Notes under the pieces: model-generated
Seen by the model: only the letters and a program-made list of their open reading frames with translations
Databases searched by the model: none
Told to the model about the DNA's origin: nothing
Shown: positions 42,558-51,295 of the stretch, one piece after another
Position numbering within the stretch: position 1 is the first letter of the stretch
How the letters are laid out: every line of letters begins with the position of its first letter
Made by a program: the position numbers and the translations under genes
Source of the DNA: CAVVSD01 sp963757125
GTDB lineage: Bacteria; Actinomycetota; Thermoleophilia; Solirubrobacterales; Solirubrobacteraceae
DNA: 64,000 nucleotides
Direction of reading: 5' to 3'
NCBI GenBank assembly: GCA_963757125.1
Contig: CAVWQP010000005.1
Span: forward strand, 186,001 to 250,000

Positions 42558-43484
42558 TCAGGCCCGCGCGGCGGCGCGCCAGCGGCCGGGCGCGATCCCC
42601 GCGTGGCGCTTGAAGGCCGCGGCGAACGAGAACTCCGACGCATAGCCCAGCGATCGGGCGATCGCCGCGAGGCCCGCGTCACCGTCGCGCAGCTGCTCGC
42701 GGGCGAGCGCCATCCGCCAGTCCGTCAGGTACGCGAGCGGCGCCATGCCCAGCAGCTCGCCGAAGCGCCGCGCGAACGTCGCGCGCGACAGGGACGCCTC
42801 GGCCGCCAGCGCGGCGACCGTCCACGGTCGCTGCGGGTCGCTGTGCAGCGCGCGCAGCGCGGCGCCGACCGCTGGGTCGTCCATCGCGCGGAACCAGGCC
42901 GGGGCAGCGCCGACGTCGGACGCGAACTGCTCGCGCAGCACCTGCACGAGCGCGACGTCGAGCAACCGGTCCAGCAGCGCCTGCTGGCCCGGCGCGGCCT
43001 GCAGCAGCTCGGCGCCGAGGATGTCCATCGTCGCGCGCAGGCTGGAGCCGACCTTCGGCCGCAGCTGGATCACCTCGGGCAGGCCGTCGAGCAGCGGCGC
43101 GCACAGGTCGCCCTCGAACCGGTACGCGCCGCAGAAGAACACCGCGCCCGGCCCGCTCCCGCGGTCGTCGATCGTCAGCTTGCGCGACGCCGCACCCTCG
43201 GCCCCGGACGCATCGATCGCCGACATCGGCCGGCATGCGGCGCCGGGCTCATGCCCCATGTGGTGCTCGACGGTCCCGCGGACGAGCACGAAGTCGCCGG
43301 GCAGCACACGCCGGGCCACCGCCGGATCGCCTGCCCAGAGGTGCGCCTCGCCGTCGACGATCCCGTGCACCGCGATCCCGAAGGAGGGCGGGTACGTGAT
43401 GCCCCAGGCGCCGCGGACCGTCGAGTGCGAGAACGCCGCCCCGCGTGCGCGGGAGCGCTGCAGAAGATCGGTGAGCACGTCCAT
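42558..43484 (-). CDS. AraC family regulator with cupin sensor domain
   Basis: 308 residues from ATG 43484 (a longer start at 43568 would run into the divergent gene). N-terminal cupin domain (GIAVHGIVDGEAHLWAGDP, then LPGDFVLVRGTVEHHMGHEP) and C-terminal double HTH (VAALAAEASLSRATFARRFG, DWRMALAREQLRDGDAGLA, AIARSLGYASEFSFAAAFKR, about 205-300). It faces the quinone-reductase-like gene 76 bases away and probably controls it. Confidence 0.9.
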   Translation of the reverse strand: MDVLTDLLQRSRARGAAFSHSTVRGAWGITYPPSFGIAVHGIVDGEAHLWAGDPAVARRVLPGDFVLVRGTVEHHMGHEPGAACRPMSAIDASGAEGAASRKLTIDDRGSGPGAVFFCGAYRFEGDLCAPLLDGLPEVIQLRPKVGSSLRATMDILGAELLQAAPGQQALLDRLLDVALVQVLREQFASDVGAAPAWFRAMDDPAVGAALRALHSDPQRPWTVAALAAEASLSRATFARRFGELLGMAPLAYLTDWRMALAREQLRDGDAGLAAIARSLGYASEFSFAAAFKRHAGIAPGRWRAAARA

Positions 43485-43560
43485 CGCGTGAGACGATCGC
43501 ACATGGATCGCCGCGGTTCCAGCATGGTGTGATGCTCCGCCACACGATGAACTGCACGCC

Positions 43561-44475
43561 ATGTCCAATGCGGTCCGATACGACGACTACGGTGAGCTCG
43601 ACGTCCTCGACGTCGTGGACGTCCCTGATCCCACACCCGGTCCCGGCCAGGTGCTCGTGCGCGTGAAGGCGGCCGGGATCAACCCCGGCGAGGCCACCAT
43701 CCGACGTGGTGTCTTCCACGCGATGTGGCCGGCGAGCTTCCCCTCCGGCCAGGGCAGCGACCTCGCCGGCGTGGTCGAGGCGGTCGGCGACGCGGTCACG
43801 GGCTGGTCGCCCGGGGACGAGGTCATCGGCTGGACCGACGAGCGCGCCAGCCAGGCCGAGCTCGTCGTGACGGAGGCGACGCAGCTCACGGCCAAGCCAC
43901 CCGAGGTTCCGTGGGAGGTCGCCGGCGGGCTGTTCGTGGCCGGGACGACCGCCTGGGCCTGTGTGCGCGCGGTCGCCCCGCAGCCCGGCGAGACCGTCGT
44001 GATCACCGGCGCCGCGGGTGGCGTCGGATCGCTCACGGTCCAGCTCGCGCAGCGCACCGGCGCGCGGGTCATCGGCCTGGCCGGCGCCGCCAACCACGAC
44101 TGGCTGCGCAGTCACGGCGTGATCGGAGTGGCCTACGGCGACGGCGTCGCCGAGCGCATCCGCGAGCAGGCACCCGACGGCGTCGACGCGTTCGTCGACA
44201 CGTTCGGCGGCTACCTCGACCTCGCGCTCGGCGAGCTCGGCGTCGCGCCCGACCGCGTCAACACGATCATCCCGCCCGAGGCCCGTGACGGCATCCACGT
44301 CGAGGGCAACGCGCAGGGCTCCTCGGCCGAGGTCCTGGCCGAGCTCGCCGGCCTCGTCGCCGCCGGCGAGCTGGAGGTCCCGATCGCCGCGACGTACCCA
44401 CTCGACCGCGTCCGCGACGCCTACGCGGAGCTCGAGCGGCGCCACACGCGCGGGAAGATCGTCCTCGTGCCCTGA
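43561..44475 (+). CDS. Zinc-independent MDR family NADP-dependent oxidoreductase (quinone reductase-like)
   Basis: 304 residues. GroES-like N-terminus (PGPGQVLVRVKAAGINPGEA, GQGSDLAGVVEAVGDAV) and Rossmann core (GETVVITGAAGGVGSLTVQL with the AxxGxxG motif of the quinone oxidoreductase branch). C-terminal YPLDRVRDAYAELERRHTRG then KIVLVP is the usual end. No zinc-binding cysteines. Divergent from AraC, convergent with the ThDP enzyme gene across a hairpin. Confidence 0.9.
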   Translation: MSNAVRYDDYGELDVLDVVDVPDPTPGPGQVLVRVKAAGINPGEATIRRGVFHAMWPASFPSGQGSDLAGVVEAVGDAVTGWSPGDEVIGWTDERASQAELVVTEATQLTAKPPEVPWEVAGGLFVAGTTAWACVRAVAPQPGETVVITGAAGGVGSLTVQLAQRTGARVIGLAGAANHDWLRSHGVIGVAYGDGVAERIREQAPDGVDAFVDTFGGYLDLALGELGVAPDRVNTIIPPEARDGIHVEGNAQGSSAEVLAELAGLVAAGELEVPIAATYPLDRVRDAYAELERRHTRGKIVLVP

Positions 44476-44494
44476 GGTGTCCTCCTACCTCGGG
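44471..44494. terminator. Hairpin between convergent genes
   Basis: CCTGAGGT and ACCTCGGG form an 8-bp stem with one G-T pair and an 8-base loop, spanning the stop codons of the MDR reductase and the ThDP enzyme. Confidence 0.45.
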
Positions 44495-46164
44495 TAGAGC
44501 GAGAGCCCGAGCTCCTTCTGGGTGATGAACTCGAGCAGCGCGGGCGTCCCCGCCTGCGTCTGCTCGATGCCCCGGCGGATCGCGGGCACGATCTCGCCCG
44601 GTTCGGTCACCCGCTCGCCGTAGCCCCCCAGGGCTCTCGCCAGCATCGCGTAGTCGCCGCTGATGTCCGTCGACCGGAAACGCTCGGTGGACACGGGCAT
44701 GACCGGCAGCTCCATCGCCATGGAGAAGTTGTTGAGCATGATGGAGAGGATGGGGATCCGCTCGCGGACGGCGGTCTCGAAGTCCATGCCGGTGAAGCCG
44801 ATCGCGGAGTCGCCCCAGACGTTGATGCAGAGCTTTTCCGGCGCGGCGATCTTGGCGCCCATCGCGAGCCCGAGCCCGTAGCCCAGCTGGGTGGTCTTCC
44901 CCCACCCGAGGTACGACAGCGGCGTCGTGCACCGCCAGAACGGCGAGAGCTGGTCGCGCGGGCTGCCCGCATCGTGGGTGATGATCGTGTTCGCGACGTC
45001 GACCGTCGCCTGCAGATCGCGCAGCACGCGGTACGGGCTCAGCGGGCTCGAGTCGTCGTCGAGCTTCGCACGCCAGTCCTGCAGCCACGCCTCCCTGCCG
45101 CGCGCGATCTCGGCGGCGACCGTCTCGCCCCGTCCGCGCGGCATACCGCCGAGCCGGTCTCGCACCGCCTCGATCAGCATCGCGAGGGTCAGCTTCGCGT
45201 CGCCGACGAGAGCGTGCCGGACCGGGAGGTCCTTGTTCAGGTCGCCGGGGTCCAGGGTGGAGTGGATGACCGTCTTGTCGCTCGGGAACGGCACACCGAA
45301 GGGCGTCGCGCCGAACGAGCACCCGACGCCGAACAGCACGTCGCAGTCCCAGAGGAAGTCGATCACCGGCTTCGGGTACGTGCGGCCGCCCGTGCCGAGT
45401 GACAGCGGGTGGGTCTCGGGGAACGCGCTCTTGCCTCCGAGGCTGGTCGTGACCGCGGCCTCCAGCAGCTCGGCGAGCGCCAGCAGCTCCGGCCACGCCT
45501 TCGCGTAGTGCACGCCCTGGCCGGCGTAGATGACCGGGCGGTCGGCGGCGACGAGCGCGGCCGCTGCGACGTCGACCGCGGCCGGGTCAGGGGCTGACCT
45601 GGTCACCGGGGCCGGCTCGTATGCGGCATCCGCCGGGAGCGGCTGCGCCAGCACGTCCTGAGGCAGCTCGACGAGGACGGGGCCCGGGCGGCCGTTGCGG
45701 ACCTGGGTGAACGCGCGCCGCAGCGCCGCCGGCGCGTTCGCCGCCTGGCCGACGTGCTCGGCGGCCTTCGTGACGTGCTGGAAGTTGAGGTACGCGTTGA
45801 AGTTGCGCGGCGTGAACGCGACGCTCGTGTCGTAGCCGGCCGGGAGGACGACGATCGGCACCGACTCCCCGTACGCCTGCGCGACCCCGCCGAACGCGTT
45901 CTCGGTGCCTGGCCCGTTCTGCATCGCGAACACGCCGATCCGCTCGCCGGACGTGACGCGGCTGAGCGCGTCGGCCATGTGCAGGCCGACGCGTTCCTGG
46001 CGGACCACGATCGGGCGGATCCCGGCGCGCGCGGCGGCCTCGATGATCGAGTTCAGCGGGTAGCAGAACAGCACCTCCACGCCCTCGCGTCGCAGCACCT
46101 CGGCGACGACGTCGTCGACCCTCGTGCCGGCGGGGATCCGTGCGGTGCCGTCGCCCTGTGTCAT
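44485..46164 (-). CDS. Thiamine-pyrophosphate-dependent enzyme (acetolactate synthase/benzoylformate decarboxylase superfamily)
   Basis: 559 residues, three-domain ThDP enzyme. The activating Glu is in VVRQERVGLHMADALSRVTS (about 54), the central domain has VDVAAAALVAADRPVIYAGQ, and the ThDP motif is GDSAIGFTGMDFETAVRERI followed by IMLNNFS. ATG 46164 is selected because GGAGGAACG stands 6 bases before it. It decarboxylates or ligates a 2-oxo acid; no regulatory subunit gene is adjacent, so it is unlikely to be the biosynthetic IlvB. The preceding SMP-30 gene ends 130 bases upstream; the gap contains a sequence matching one near 49.3 kb. Confidence 0.85.
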   Translation of the reverse strand: MTQGDGTARIPAGTRVDDVVAEVLRREGVEVLFCYPLNSIIEAAARAGIRPIVVRQERVGLHMADALSRVTSGERIGVFAMQNGPGTENAFGGVAQAYGESVPIVVLPAGYDTSVAFTPRNFNAYLNFQHVTKAAEHVGQAANAPAALRRAFTQVRNGRPGPVLVELPQDVLAQPLPADAAYEPAPVTRSAPDPAAVDVAAAALVAADRPVIYAGQGVHYAKAWPELLALAELLEAAVTTSLGGKSAFPETHPLSLGTGGRTYPKPVIDFLWDCDVLFGVGCSFGATPFGVPFPSDKTVIHSTLDPGDLNKDLPVRHALVGDAKLTLAMLIEAVRDRLGGMPRGRGETVAAEIARGREAWLQDWRAKLDDDSSPLSPYRVLRDLQATVDVANTIITHDAGSPRDQLSPFWRCTTPLSYLGWGKTTQLGYGLGLAMGAKIAAPEKLCINVWGDSAIGFTGMDFETAVRERIPILSIMLNNFSMAMELPVMPVSTERFRSTDISGDYAMLARALGGYGERVTEPGEIVPAIRRGIEQTQAGTPALLEFITQKELGLSLYPR

Positions 46165-46294
46165 GTCTCGTTCCTCCATCCCTGTCCGCGCCGAGTCGAG
46201 CTGCTGTGCGTATTGATGCCACGTCGGTACCGCTCGGGTGATCTGGGTTCCTTGCGAGATCTTCAATGGTGGGTGACCGCGGACCGTCGCAGCA

Positions 46295-47158
46295 CTACGG
46301 CGCGTACCGGGTCTCCTCGAGTCCGCGAGCTCCGACATCCTCGATGACGTAGGTCATCCCGCCGCCCGGCTCCGACGCCTTGCCAAGCGCAGCCGGGTCG
46401 ATGCTGGTGACGTACAGCAGGTCGAGGCCCGGGCCGCCGAACGTCACGCTCGAGGGGTGGGACACCGGCATCTCGATCACGCGTCGCACCTCACCATCCG
46501 GCGAGAACGCCACGATCTTCGCGCCCTCACAGATCGCGACCCACACCATGCCCTCCTCGTCGACGGTCGCTCCGTCGGGGATGCCGCCGAGCTCCTCCGT
46601 CTCCGCGAAGACCCGGCGGTCGCCGACGTCGCCGGTCTCGATGTCGTAGTCGTATGCGTAGATCCGGTGCGCGAAGCTGTCGGCGAGGTAGAGCACCCGG
46701 TCGTCCGGCGACCAGCACGGTCCGTTGCCCACGGTGAAGCCGTCGGCGATGACCCGGAGCTCTCCCGTCTGGAGGGAGAGGAACTGCCCGAGCGGCGCCG
46801 CGATCGTCGTGTCGATCGTCCCCACGACGAAGCGGCCGCGGCGGTCGACCTTACCGTCGTTCAGCGCCACCCCTGCCGGCAGATCCTCGATGACCGCCAC
46901 CGGCGTCGTGGCGCCGCCGGCGAGGTCGAGGGCGTGGATGCCATCGGCCAGCGCGACGACCGCGCCGCGGTCCCGGCAGGGAGCGACCGCCCCGACCTTG
47001 GCCGGCATCTCCCAACTGCGTGTGGTGCCGTCGCGCGGCGAGTGACGATGCACGCGCTGCCCGAAGATGTCCACGAACCACAACGCCTGGTCGCGCGCGT
47101 CCCACACCGGTCCCTCGCCCAGCTGGCATGCCACCGTGTCGACGGGCGTGATCCTCAT
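46295..47158 (-). CDS. SMP-30/gluconolactonase/LRE family protein
   Basis: 287 residues, six-bladed beta-propeller lactonase. Metal ligands recognisable: Glu15 in LGEGPVWD, Asn in AGVALNDGKVDRRGRF, Asn in FTVGNGPCWSPDDRVLYLAD and Asp in GGIPDGATVDEEGMVWVA. It hydrolyses a lactone, sugar or otherwise. Starts at ATG 47158, overlapping the NmrA-like stop by 4 bases, so the two are coupled; the ThDP enzyme follows and may belong to the same operon. Confidence 0.9.
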   Translation of the reverse strand: MRITPVDTVACQLGEGPVWDARDQALWFVDIFGQRVHRHSPRDGTTRSWEMPAKVGAVAPCRDRGAVVALADGIHALDLAGGATTPVAVIEDLPAGVALNDGKVDRRGRFVVGTIDTTIAAPLGQFLSLQTGELRVIADGFTVGNGPCWSPDDRVLYLADSFAHRIYAYDYDIETGDVGDRRVFAETEELGGIPDGATVDEEGMVWVAICEGAKIVAFSPDGEVRRVIEMPVSHPSSVTFGGPGLDLLYVTSIDPAALGKASEPGGGMTYVIEDVGARGLEETRYAP

Positions 47159-48072
47159 GCGGCCACGAGCGCGTCCATGTGCTCCAGGAACACGCTGCGC
47201 AGCGAACGCGGCGGTCGCCCGAGGACGCCGGCCACGTCCTCGGACAGCACGGCGAAGTAGCCCTCCCGGATGCCACGCTCATAGCTCGTGATGTCGCGTC
47301 GCGAGGCCGCCCCCTGGCTCGGCGTGCTCATCCCCTCGGAGTACTCGAACGGGATGCCCGCATCGGCGAGCAGTCCGTCGAAGGTGGCGTCGTCGATCGG
47401 CACGTACTTCAGATGGCGACCGGTCAGCTCGGAGGCGAGGTGCGCGACGTCGCGCATGGAGACGAGCTCGGGGCCCGTCAGCTCGTACGTGCGGTCCTCA
47501 TGACCATCGGCCGTGAGCACACACGCGGCGACCTCGACGCAGTCGGCCTGCGACACCGGCGCAAGGCGTCCTTCGCCCGTCGCGGCCAGCCACCGCCCGC
47601 TGCCGAGCGCTCGCGGCGCCATCTTCAGGACGACCGACTCGGCGTACAGGCTGTCCCGGAGGATCGTCCACGCGAGACCGCTGCCCTTGAGCGTCTCCTC
47701 GGTCCGGAGGTGATCTGGGATCACGATCGCGGGGTTGTCCGGATGGATGCCGCCACTCGAGGTGTATACGACGTGGCGGACCCCCGCAGCTGCGGCCGCC
47801 GTGATCGCCGCCCCGTGCTGCTCGTGACGTCTGCCGACGCTCAGCGTGCTGATGATCAGCGCTCGGTCGGCACCGGCGAAGGCAGAGGGCAGGGAGTCCG
47901 GGCGGTCGAAGTCGCCGGCGCGGACATCGACCCCACGGTCCGTGAGATCCCGGAGCGCAGCCGGTCGCCGCGTGATGAGGATCAGATCGCTCGGATCGAC
48001 CCGTTCCAGGAGACGCTGAGCTACCTGCCGGCCGAACTTGCCCGACGCTCCCGTGATCGCAATGCGCGTCAT
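47155..48072 (-). CDS. NAD(P)H-binding atypical SDR (NmrA/QOR2-like)
   Basis: 305 residues. ITGASGKFGRQVAQRLLE is the TGxxGxxG motif, GDFDRPDSLPSAFAGADRAL and LIISTLSVGRRHEQHGAAIT follow the NmrA/QOR2 pattern, and VVYTSSGGIHPDNPA the active region. QOR2-type members reduce quinones; others only sense NADP. ATG 48072 is used; ATG 48084 is in frame too, and both start codons sit inside a 16-base palindrome. Coupled to the SMP-30 gene. Confidence 0.88.
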   Translation of the reverse strand: MTRIAITGASGKFGRQVAQRLLERVDPSDLILITRRPAALRDLTDRGVDVRAGDFDRPDSLPSAFAGADRALIISTLSVGRRHEQHGAAITAAAAAGVRHVVYTSSGGIHPDNPAIVIPDHLRTEETLKGSGLAWTILRDSLYAESVVLKMAPRALGSGRWLAATGEGRLAPVSQADCVEVAACVLTADGHEDRTYELTGPELVSMRDVAHLASELTGRHLKYVPIDDATFDGLLADAGIPFEYSEGMSTPSQGAASRRDITSYERGIREGYFAVLSEDVAGVLGRPPRSLRSVFLEHMDALVAA

Positions 48073-48085
48073 GCTCCGGAGCATG
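48070..48085. promoter_or_regulatory. 16-base perfect palindrome at the NmrA-like start
   Basis: CATGCTCCGGAGCATG contains the GGAG ribosome site flanked by both candidate ATG codons. It could be an operator or mRNA hairpin masking the start, or coincidence. Confidence 0.3.
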
Positions 48086-48260
48086 CCGCCGGCGGACCCT
48101 CCGCGCACGCGACAACGATCGTCGTCCGCAGGTTTCTGTGCGAGAAGCGGCAAGAACCGCCCGGGGAGACGGTGAGACCCTTGGTCAGGGGTCGCCATCA
48201 CGCCTGGCGCAGACTCGAGCGCGGCGTGCGGTCGGCTGGATCACGACGCAAGGAGTCTGG

Positions 48261-48350
48261 ATGAGCACGATCGGGCGTCCCGTTCTGGGTCTCTCCTCCG
48301 ACCCCCTCGCACGCGACCGGTTCAGCGTGCCGAGAACCCGCCGTCGATGA
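48261..48350 (+). CDS. Short ORF, possible truncated gene start
   Basis: 29 codons (MSTIGRPVLGLSSDPLARDR then FSVPRTRRR) preceded by AAGGAGTCTGG, a good ribosome site. It looks like the start of a longer protein cut off by the 3' end of the SDR gene on the other strand, with which it overlaps by 29 bases. No homologue recognised. The rest of 48073-48321 shows nothing further. Confidence 0.25.
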   Translation: MSTIGRPVLGLSSDPLARDRFSVPRTRRR

Positions 48351-49065
48351 GCTGGATCGAGCCGGTGATGAACGCCGCGCGGTCGGACAGCAGGTAGACG
48401 ATGAACCCCGCGATCTCATCCGGCGTCGCCACACGGCCGAGTGGATGCTGGGCGGCGGCGGCGGCCCAGTCCTCTTCGGTGAAGACGTCGTCGAGCAGCG
48501 GTGTACGCACGTAGCCGGGCGCGACCGCGTTGACCCGGACCCCTGTCTCGGCCGCCTCGAGCGCCGCGGTCTTGGTCAGCCCGGCCAGCGCATGCTTGCT
48601 GGCGTTGTAGGCCGACGTGCCGACTTGGCCGTTGACCGACGTGATCGAGCCGGTGTTCACGATGGACCCCGATCGCTGCCTCAAGAGGTGGGTGAGCTGC
48701 GCGCGAAGGTTGCGGTAGGTGCCGGTGACGTTCGTCTCGATGACCCGCGCCCACAGCTCCGGATCGGTGTCCACGATCATCGCGTACTCGCCCGTGATGG
48801 CTGCGTTGTTGACCGCGTGGTCCAGCCGGCCAAAGCGCTCGACGGCGAACGCGACCGCGGCCTGCGCCTGCGCCGCGTCGGCGATGTCGTGCTCGAACGG
48901 CGCTGCGGTGTCACCGATCGCCGCGGCCACCCGCTCTGCGCGGGCGAGGTCGACGTCGGCCACGATGACCGACGCGCCGCAGCTCGCGAGCTCGGCAGCC
49001 GTGGCCGCACCGATGCCGGACCCCGCTCCGGTGACGAGGGCCACGCGCCCTGTGAAGTCGCTCAT
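48322..49065 (-). CDS. SDR family NAD(P)-dependent oxidoreductase
   Basis: 247 residues, classical SDR. VTGAGSGIGAATAAELA, VIVADVDL (Asp, NAD-preferring), NNAA in HAVNNAAITGEY, catalytic Ser in IVNTGSITSVNGQVG and YxxxK in AYNASKHALAGL, ending in GSIQLIDGGFSAR. No partner gene on its strand is close; the region before its start holds the tRNA-His fragment, so it may mark the chromosomal side of an integration junction. Confidence 0.92.
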   Translation of the reverse strand: MSDFTGRVALVTGAGSGIGAATAAELASCGASVIVADVDLARAERVAAAIGDTAAPFEHDIADAAQAQAAVAFAVERFGRLDHAVNNAAITGEYAMIVDTDPELWARVIETNVTGTYRNLRAQLTHLLRQRSGSIVNTGSITSVNGQVGTSAYNASKHALAGLTKTAALEAAETGVRVNAVAPGYVRTPLLDDVFTEEDWAAAAAQHPLGRVATPDEIAGFIVYLLSDRAAFITGSIQLIDGGFSAR

Positions 49066-49188
49066 TGGTGCCGATCCTCGCAGCGCGCCGCAGGGAGTGC
49101 GTCGGTGTGCTTCACGACATCGGTCGACTCCGCACCGCGACGTTCATCCTGAGGCGCGCGGGTCCCAGGACATCTCCCGGAACTACAA

Positions 49189-49234
49189 GGGGTGAGCGAG
49201 GGGACTCGAACCCCCGACCGCCTGGACCACAACC
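49189..49234 (-). other. 3' half of a tRNA-His gene (attachment-site remnant)
   Basis: On the minus strand the sequence reads from the anticodon loop TTGTGGT (anticodon GTG, His), through the 3' anticodon stem CCAGG, the T-arm GGGGG-TTCGAGT-CCCCT, the 3' acceptor strand CGCTCAC and discriminator C73, which is specific to bacterial tRNA-His. The 5' anticodon stem, D-arm and 5' acceptor strand (expected GTGAGCG) are missing; the sequence before the loop is unrelated. A tRNA 3' half starting in the anticodon loop is the usual footprint of tyrosine-recombinase integration. In this orientation the element would lie at higher coordinates. Confidence 0.7.
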
Positions 49235-49319
49235 GCTTCCGTGTAGCTCCAGAAGGGGGCTTTCGCGCTGCATACGCCGCTTTCCCTTCTTCTGGTGTGC
49301 TCCCGCTTCTGACGTGACT

Positions 49320-49336
49320 GGTACCACGTTGGTACC
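49320..49336. promoter_or_regulatory. Perfect inverted repeat, possible operator or recombinase arm site
   Basis: GGTACCA-CGT-TGGTACC, 7-base arms. TACCACGTTGGTACCGC (49322-49338) matches 15 of 17 bases at 46217-46233, upstream of the ThDP enzyme gene. Role unknown. Confidence 0.35.
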
Positions 49337-49491
49337 GCCGCTGCTCACGGACTCGCACTTGGACGTGCGTCCGCCGGCGGCGCCGTGCAGCACTCCTACG
49401 ACGATGTCGCGCCGTGTGGACCCGCTGCGGTGCACCTAAAGTCGCGCGGTGGGCTATGGCCGCCCGCGCGTACTGGGCCGTGCGCCGTGCG

Positions 49492-49780
49492 TCAGAGCAG
49501 CGGCGTGAGCGGTTCCCCGCCGGTCAGCACCCGGCCGTAGATCCCGAAGACGTGGACGACGATGTCGTCCTGGATCCCGGTTGGCGCCGCTGTTCTCGAA
49601 CAGCACCTGCACGGACTCGCGGGCCAGCTGCAGCGCCATGGAGACGTCCGCGCGCATCTTCGCACGCTCCTTGATCGTCCACTCTTCGTCGGCGCCGTGT
49701 GCGAGCACGCCGTCGGCCGCGGCTCGGACCCGATCCAACGTCGCCCGCCGCGCCGCACCGGCCGGCAGGGAGTCCTGACG
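49492..49780 (-). pseudogene. C-terminal remnant of an acyl-CoA dehydrogenase-fold protein
   Basis: Readable pieces: TIKERAKMRADVSMALQLAR and ESVQVLFENSGA in one frame, typical of the last helices of acyl-CoA dehydrogenase/HsaA-type proteins. They continue after a frame change as TGIQDDIVVHVFGIYGRVLT and GGEPLTPLL then stop. No N-terminal or middle domain precedes it. It sits beside the tRNA fragment and is best read as debris at an element boundary. Confidence 0.5.
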
Positions 49781-49809
49781 GCCCGTAGACGGTGCGCCGT
49801 CTTCCGGAG

Positions 49810-51129
49810 TCAGGCCAGGTAGCTGTGAAAGAGGCCGTCTGGGTCGTAGATCGCGCGTAGCCGCTCGAGCCGCTGCAGGTTCTCGGGGGACATGAACGGC
49901 GCCGGACGGTTGATGAGGTTCTCATCGGCGAGCTGGATGCCCACGGAGAACGGCTCGAGTCGCTTCATCTGCTCGATCACCCACTCGCTGCAGCGATCGT
50001 CCTGGGCAGGATCGTCCCAGGTGGCGTACGGGGACACGTAGAGCCCCGCCTGCAGCGAGAAGGCGCCGTTGTGCACATGCGCCTCGCGCCAGGGGAAGAT
50101 GAACAGGGTGCTCTTGGGCGGCGGCAGGGTCCGGAACAACTCGTAGAGCTGCGGGCCGAGCGTCTCGGGCGGCGTGTCCGTCCACATCCCGTCGCAGTGG
50201 TAGCGGCTCTGCGGAGGTTCATCGATGAGCTCGTAGAGCCCGGAGTACGTCGTCGGCCTGGCGAACGTGCGGACCAGCGCGCGATCGATCACGGGAGATG
50301 CCTCGAACGGCGAGAGGGCGGCGCGGCCCTCCTCCTCGCCGTCGTAGTACGAGACCACGAAGATGACCAGCACCGGCTCGTCGGCGTCGGGCGTCCAGGC
50401 GCCCATCATGAAGGCCTCGACCGGCCGGGGCAGACCCGCGCCCGTCTCGAGGAACCACGGCAGAAGCTCTTCCAGCACGTCCAACGGATACACGTAGACG
50501 CTGGCCTGCATCGCCTTCGGCGCCGGGTGCAGATCGAGGTGGTACCTGGTCACGATGCCGAAGAAGCCCGGCCCGGCGCCGCGGGCCGCCCACAGGTAGT
50601 CGCTGTTGGCGGTGTCGTCGCAGTGGATCAGCTCACCCTCGGCGGTCACCACGTCGATCGCACGCACGCTCGAGCAGGCCATGCCGAGCGTACGTCCGTT
50701 CCAGCCGAAGCCACCCTGGAGCAGGTAGCCGCCCATGCCGACGTCGGGGCAATGGCCGCCCGGGAAGAACAGCCCGTGCTCCCAGGCCGCGGCGCCGAAC
50801 TCGGAGCTCCAGACGCTGGGGGTCACCGTGCCCGTACGCGTCTGCGGATCGATCGTGAACTCCCGGAGGTCGGTGAAGTCGATCATCAGGCCATCGCGCA
50901 GCGCCGATCCGGTGTGGCTGTGCCCGCCACCGCGGGCTTTGACCTTCAGACCCTCCCGCCGCGCGTAGCGCACGGCGTCCACGACGTCCGCGTCGTTGGC
51001 GGGGCGAGCGATGACGTCCGGGTAGCGCTCGAACTTCCGTTCCTGCCAGACCGCCGCGCGCCGCGCGTCCTCATATCCCTCTTCGCCCCTCCGCCAGACT
51101 TGGCCCTGGAACGTCTCCGAGACCGTCAC
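49810..51129 (-). CDS. FAD-binding oxidoreductase (berberine-bridge-enzyme-like, PCMH/VAO fold)
   Basis: 439 residues. VAO/PCMH FAD domain: RYPDVIARPANDADVVDAVR, KARGGGHSHTGSALRDGLMI with the His that binds FAD covalently in many members, then PGGHCPDVGMGGYLLQGGFG with the second (Cys) attachment position of BBE-like oxidases. The C-terminus ends in the usual YDPDGLFHSYL. It probably oxidises an alcohol, sugar or phenol and gives H2O2. GTG 51129 has a GAGGGGGGAG ribosome site. A CGTATCGT box lies about 90 bases upstream in the promoter region shared with the SDR at 51296. Confidence 0.9.
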   Translation of the reverse strand: MTVSETFQGQVWRRGEEGYEDARRAAVWQERKFERYPDVIARPANDADVVDAVRYARREGLKVKARGGGHSHTGSALRDGLMIDFTDLREFTIDPQTRTGTVTPSVWSSEFGAAAWEHGLFFPGGHCPDVGMGGYLLQGGFGWNGRTLGMACSSVRAIDVVTAEGELIHCDDTANSDYLWAARGAGPGFFGIVTRYHLDLHPAPKAMQASVYVYPLDVLEELLPWFLETGAGLPRPVEAFMMGAWTPDADEPVLVIFVVSYYDGEEEGRAALSPFEASPVIDRALVRTFARPTTYSGLYELIDEPPQSRYHCDGMWTDTPPETLGPQLYELFRTLPPPKSTLFIFPWREAHVHNGAFSLQAGLYVSPYATWDDPAQDDRCSEWVIEQMKRLEPFSVGIQLADENLINRPAPFMSPENLQRLERLRAIYDPDGLFHSYLA

Positions 51130-51217
51130 CGCAACTCCCCCCTCTTCGCGTCTCCGCGTGATGCCGACACGCGGCTCGGACTGCAACGTGGCGAGCTTGA
51201 CCAGAAACGCGCCGGAT

Positions 51218-51225
51218 CGTATCGT
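51218..51225. promoter_or_regulatory. CGTATCGT box 1
   Basis: CGTATCGT between the FAD oxidase and SDR genes (divergent). First of seven such boxes in the right part of the window. Confidence 0.5.
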
Positions 51226-51295
51226 TTTGCTCGAGAGCGCACCACCCACCAGGCGGGTGGCCCGCGACGAGGTCCGAGGTCTTGGAGGGTGGGCA

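Larger units (their letters stand above)
49066..49491. other. Gene-free stretch with integration-site features
   Basis: About 425 bases without a credible protein gene. It holds the partial tRNA-His (49189-49234) and a perfect spaced inverted repeat (49320-49336). Short ORFs here translate the tRNA fragment and are not genes. No integrase fragment was seen. Confidence 0.6.

Noticed and set aside
44485..46164. Biosynthetic acetolactate synthase IlvB
   Set aside because: No IlvN or ilvC next to it and sequence around the cofactor site is of the broader ThDP decarboxylase group.
49189..49234. Complete functional tRNA-His
   Set aside because: D-arm, 5' acceptor strand and 5' anticodon stem are absent, so it cannot be a working tRNA.
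49062..49358. Short protein reading through the tRNA-His fragment
   Set aside because: The SGVRVPSLTP-like peptide is a well-known artefact of translating tRNA sequence.
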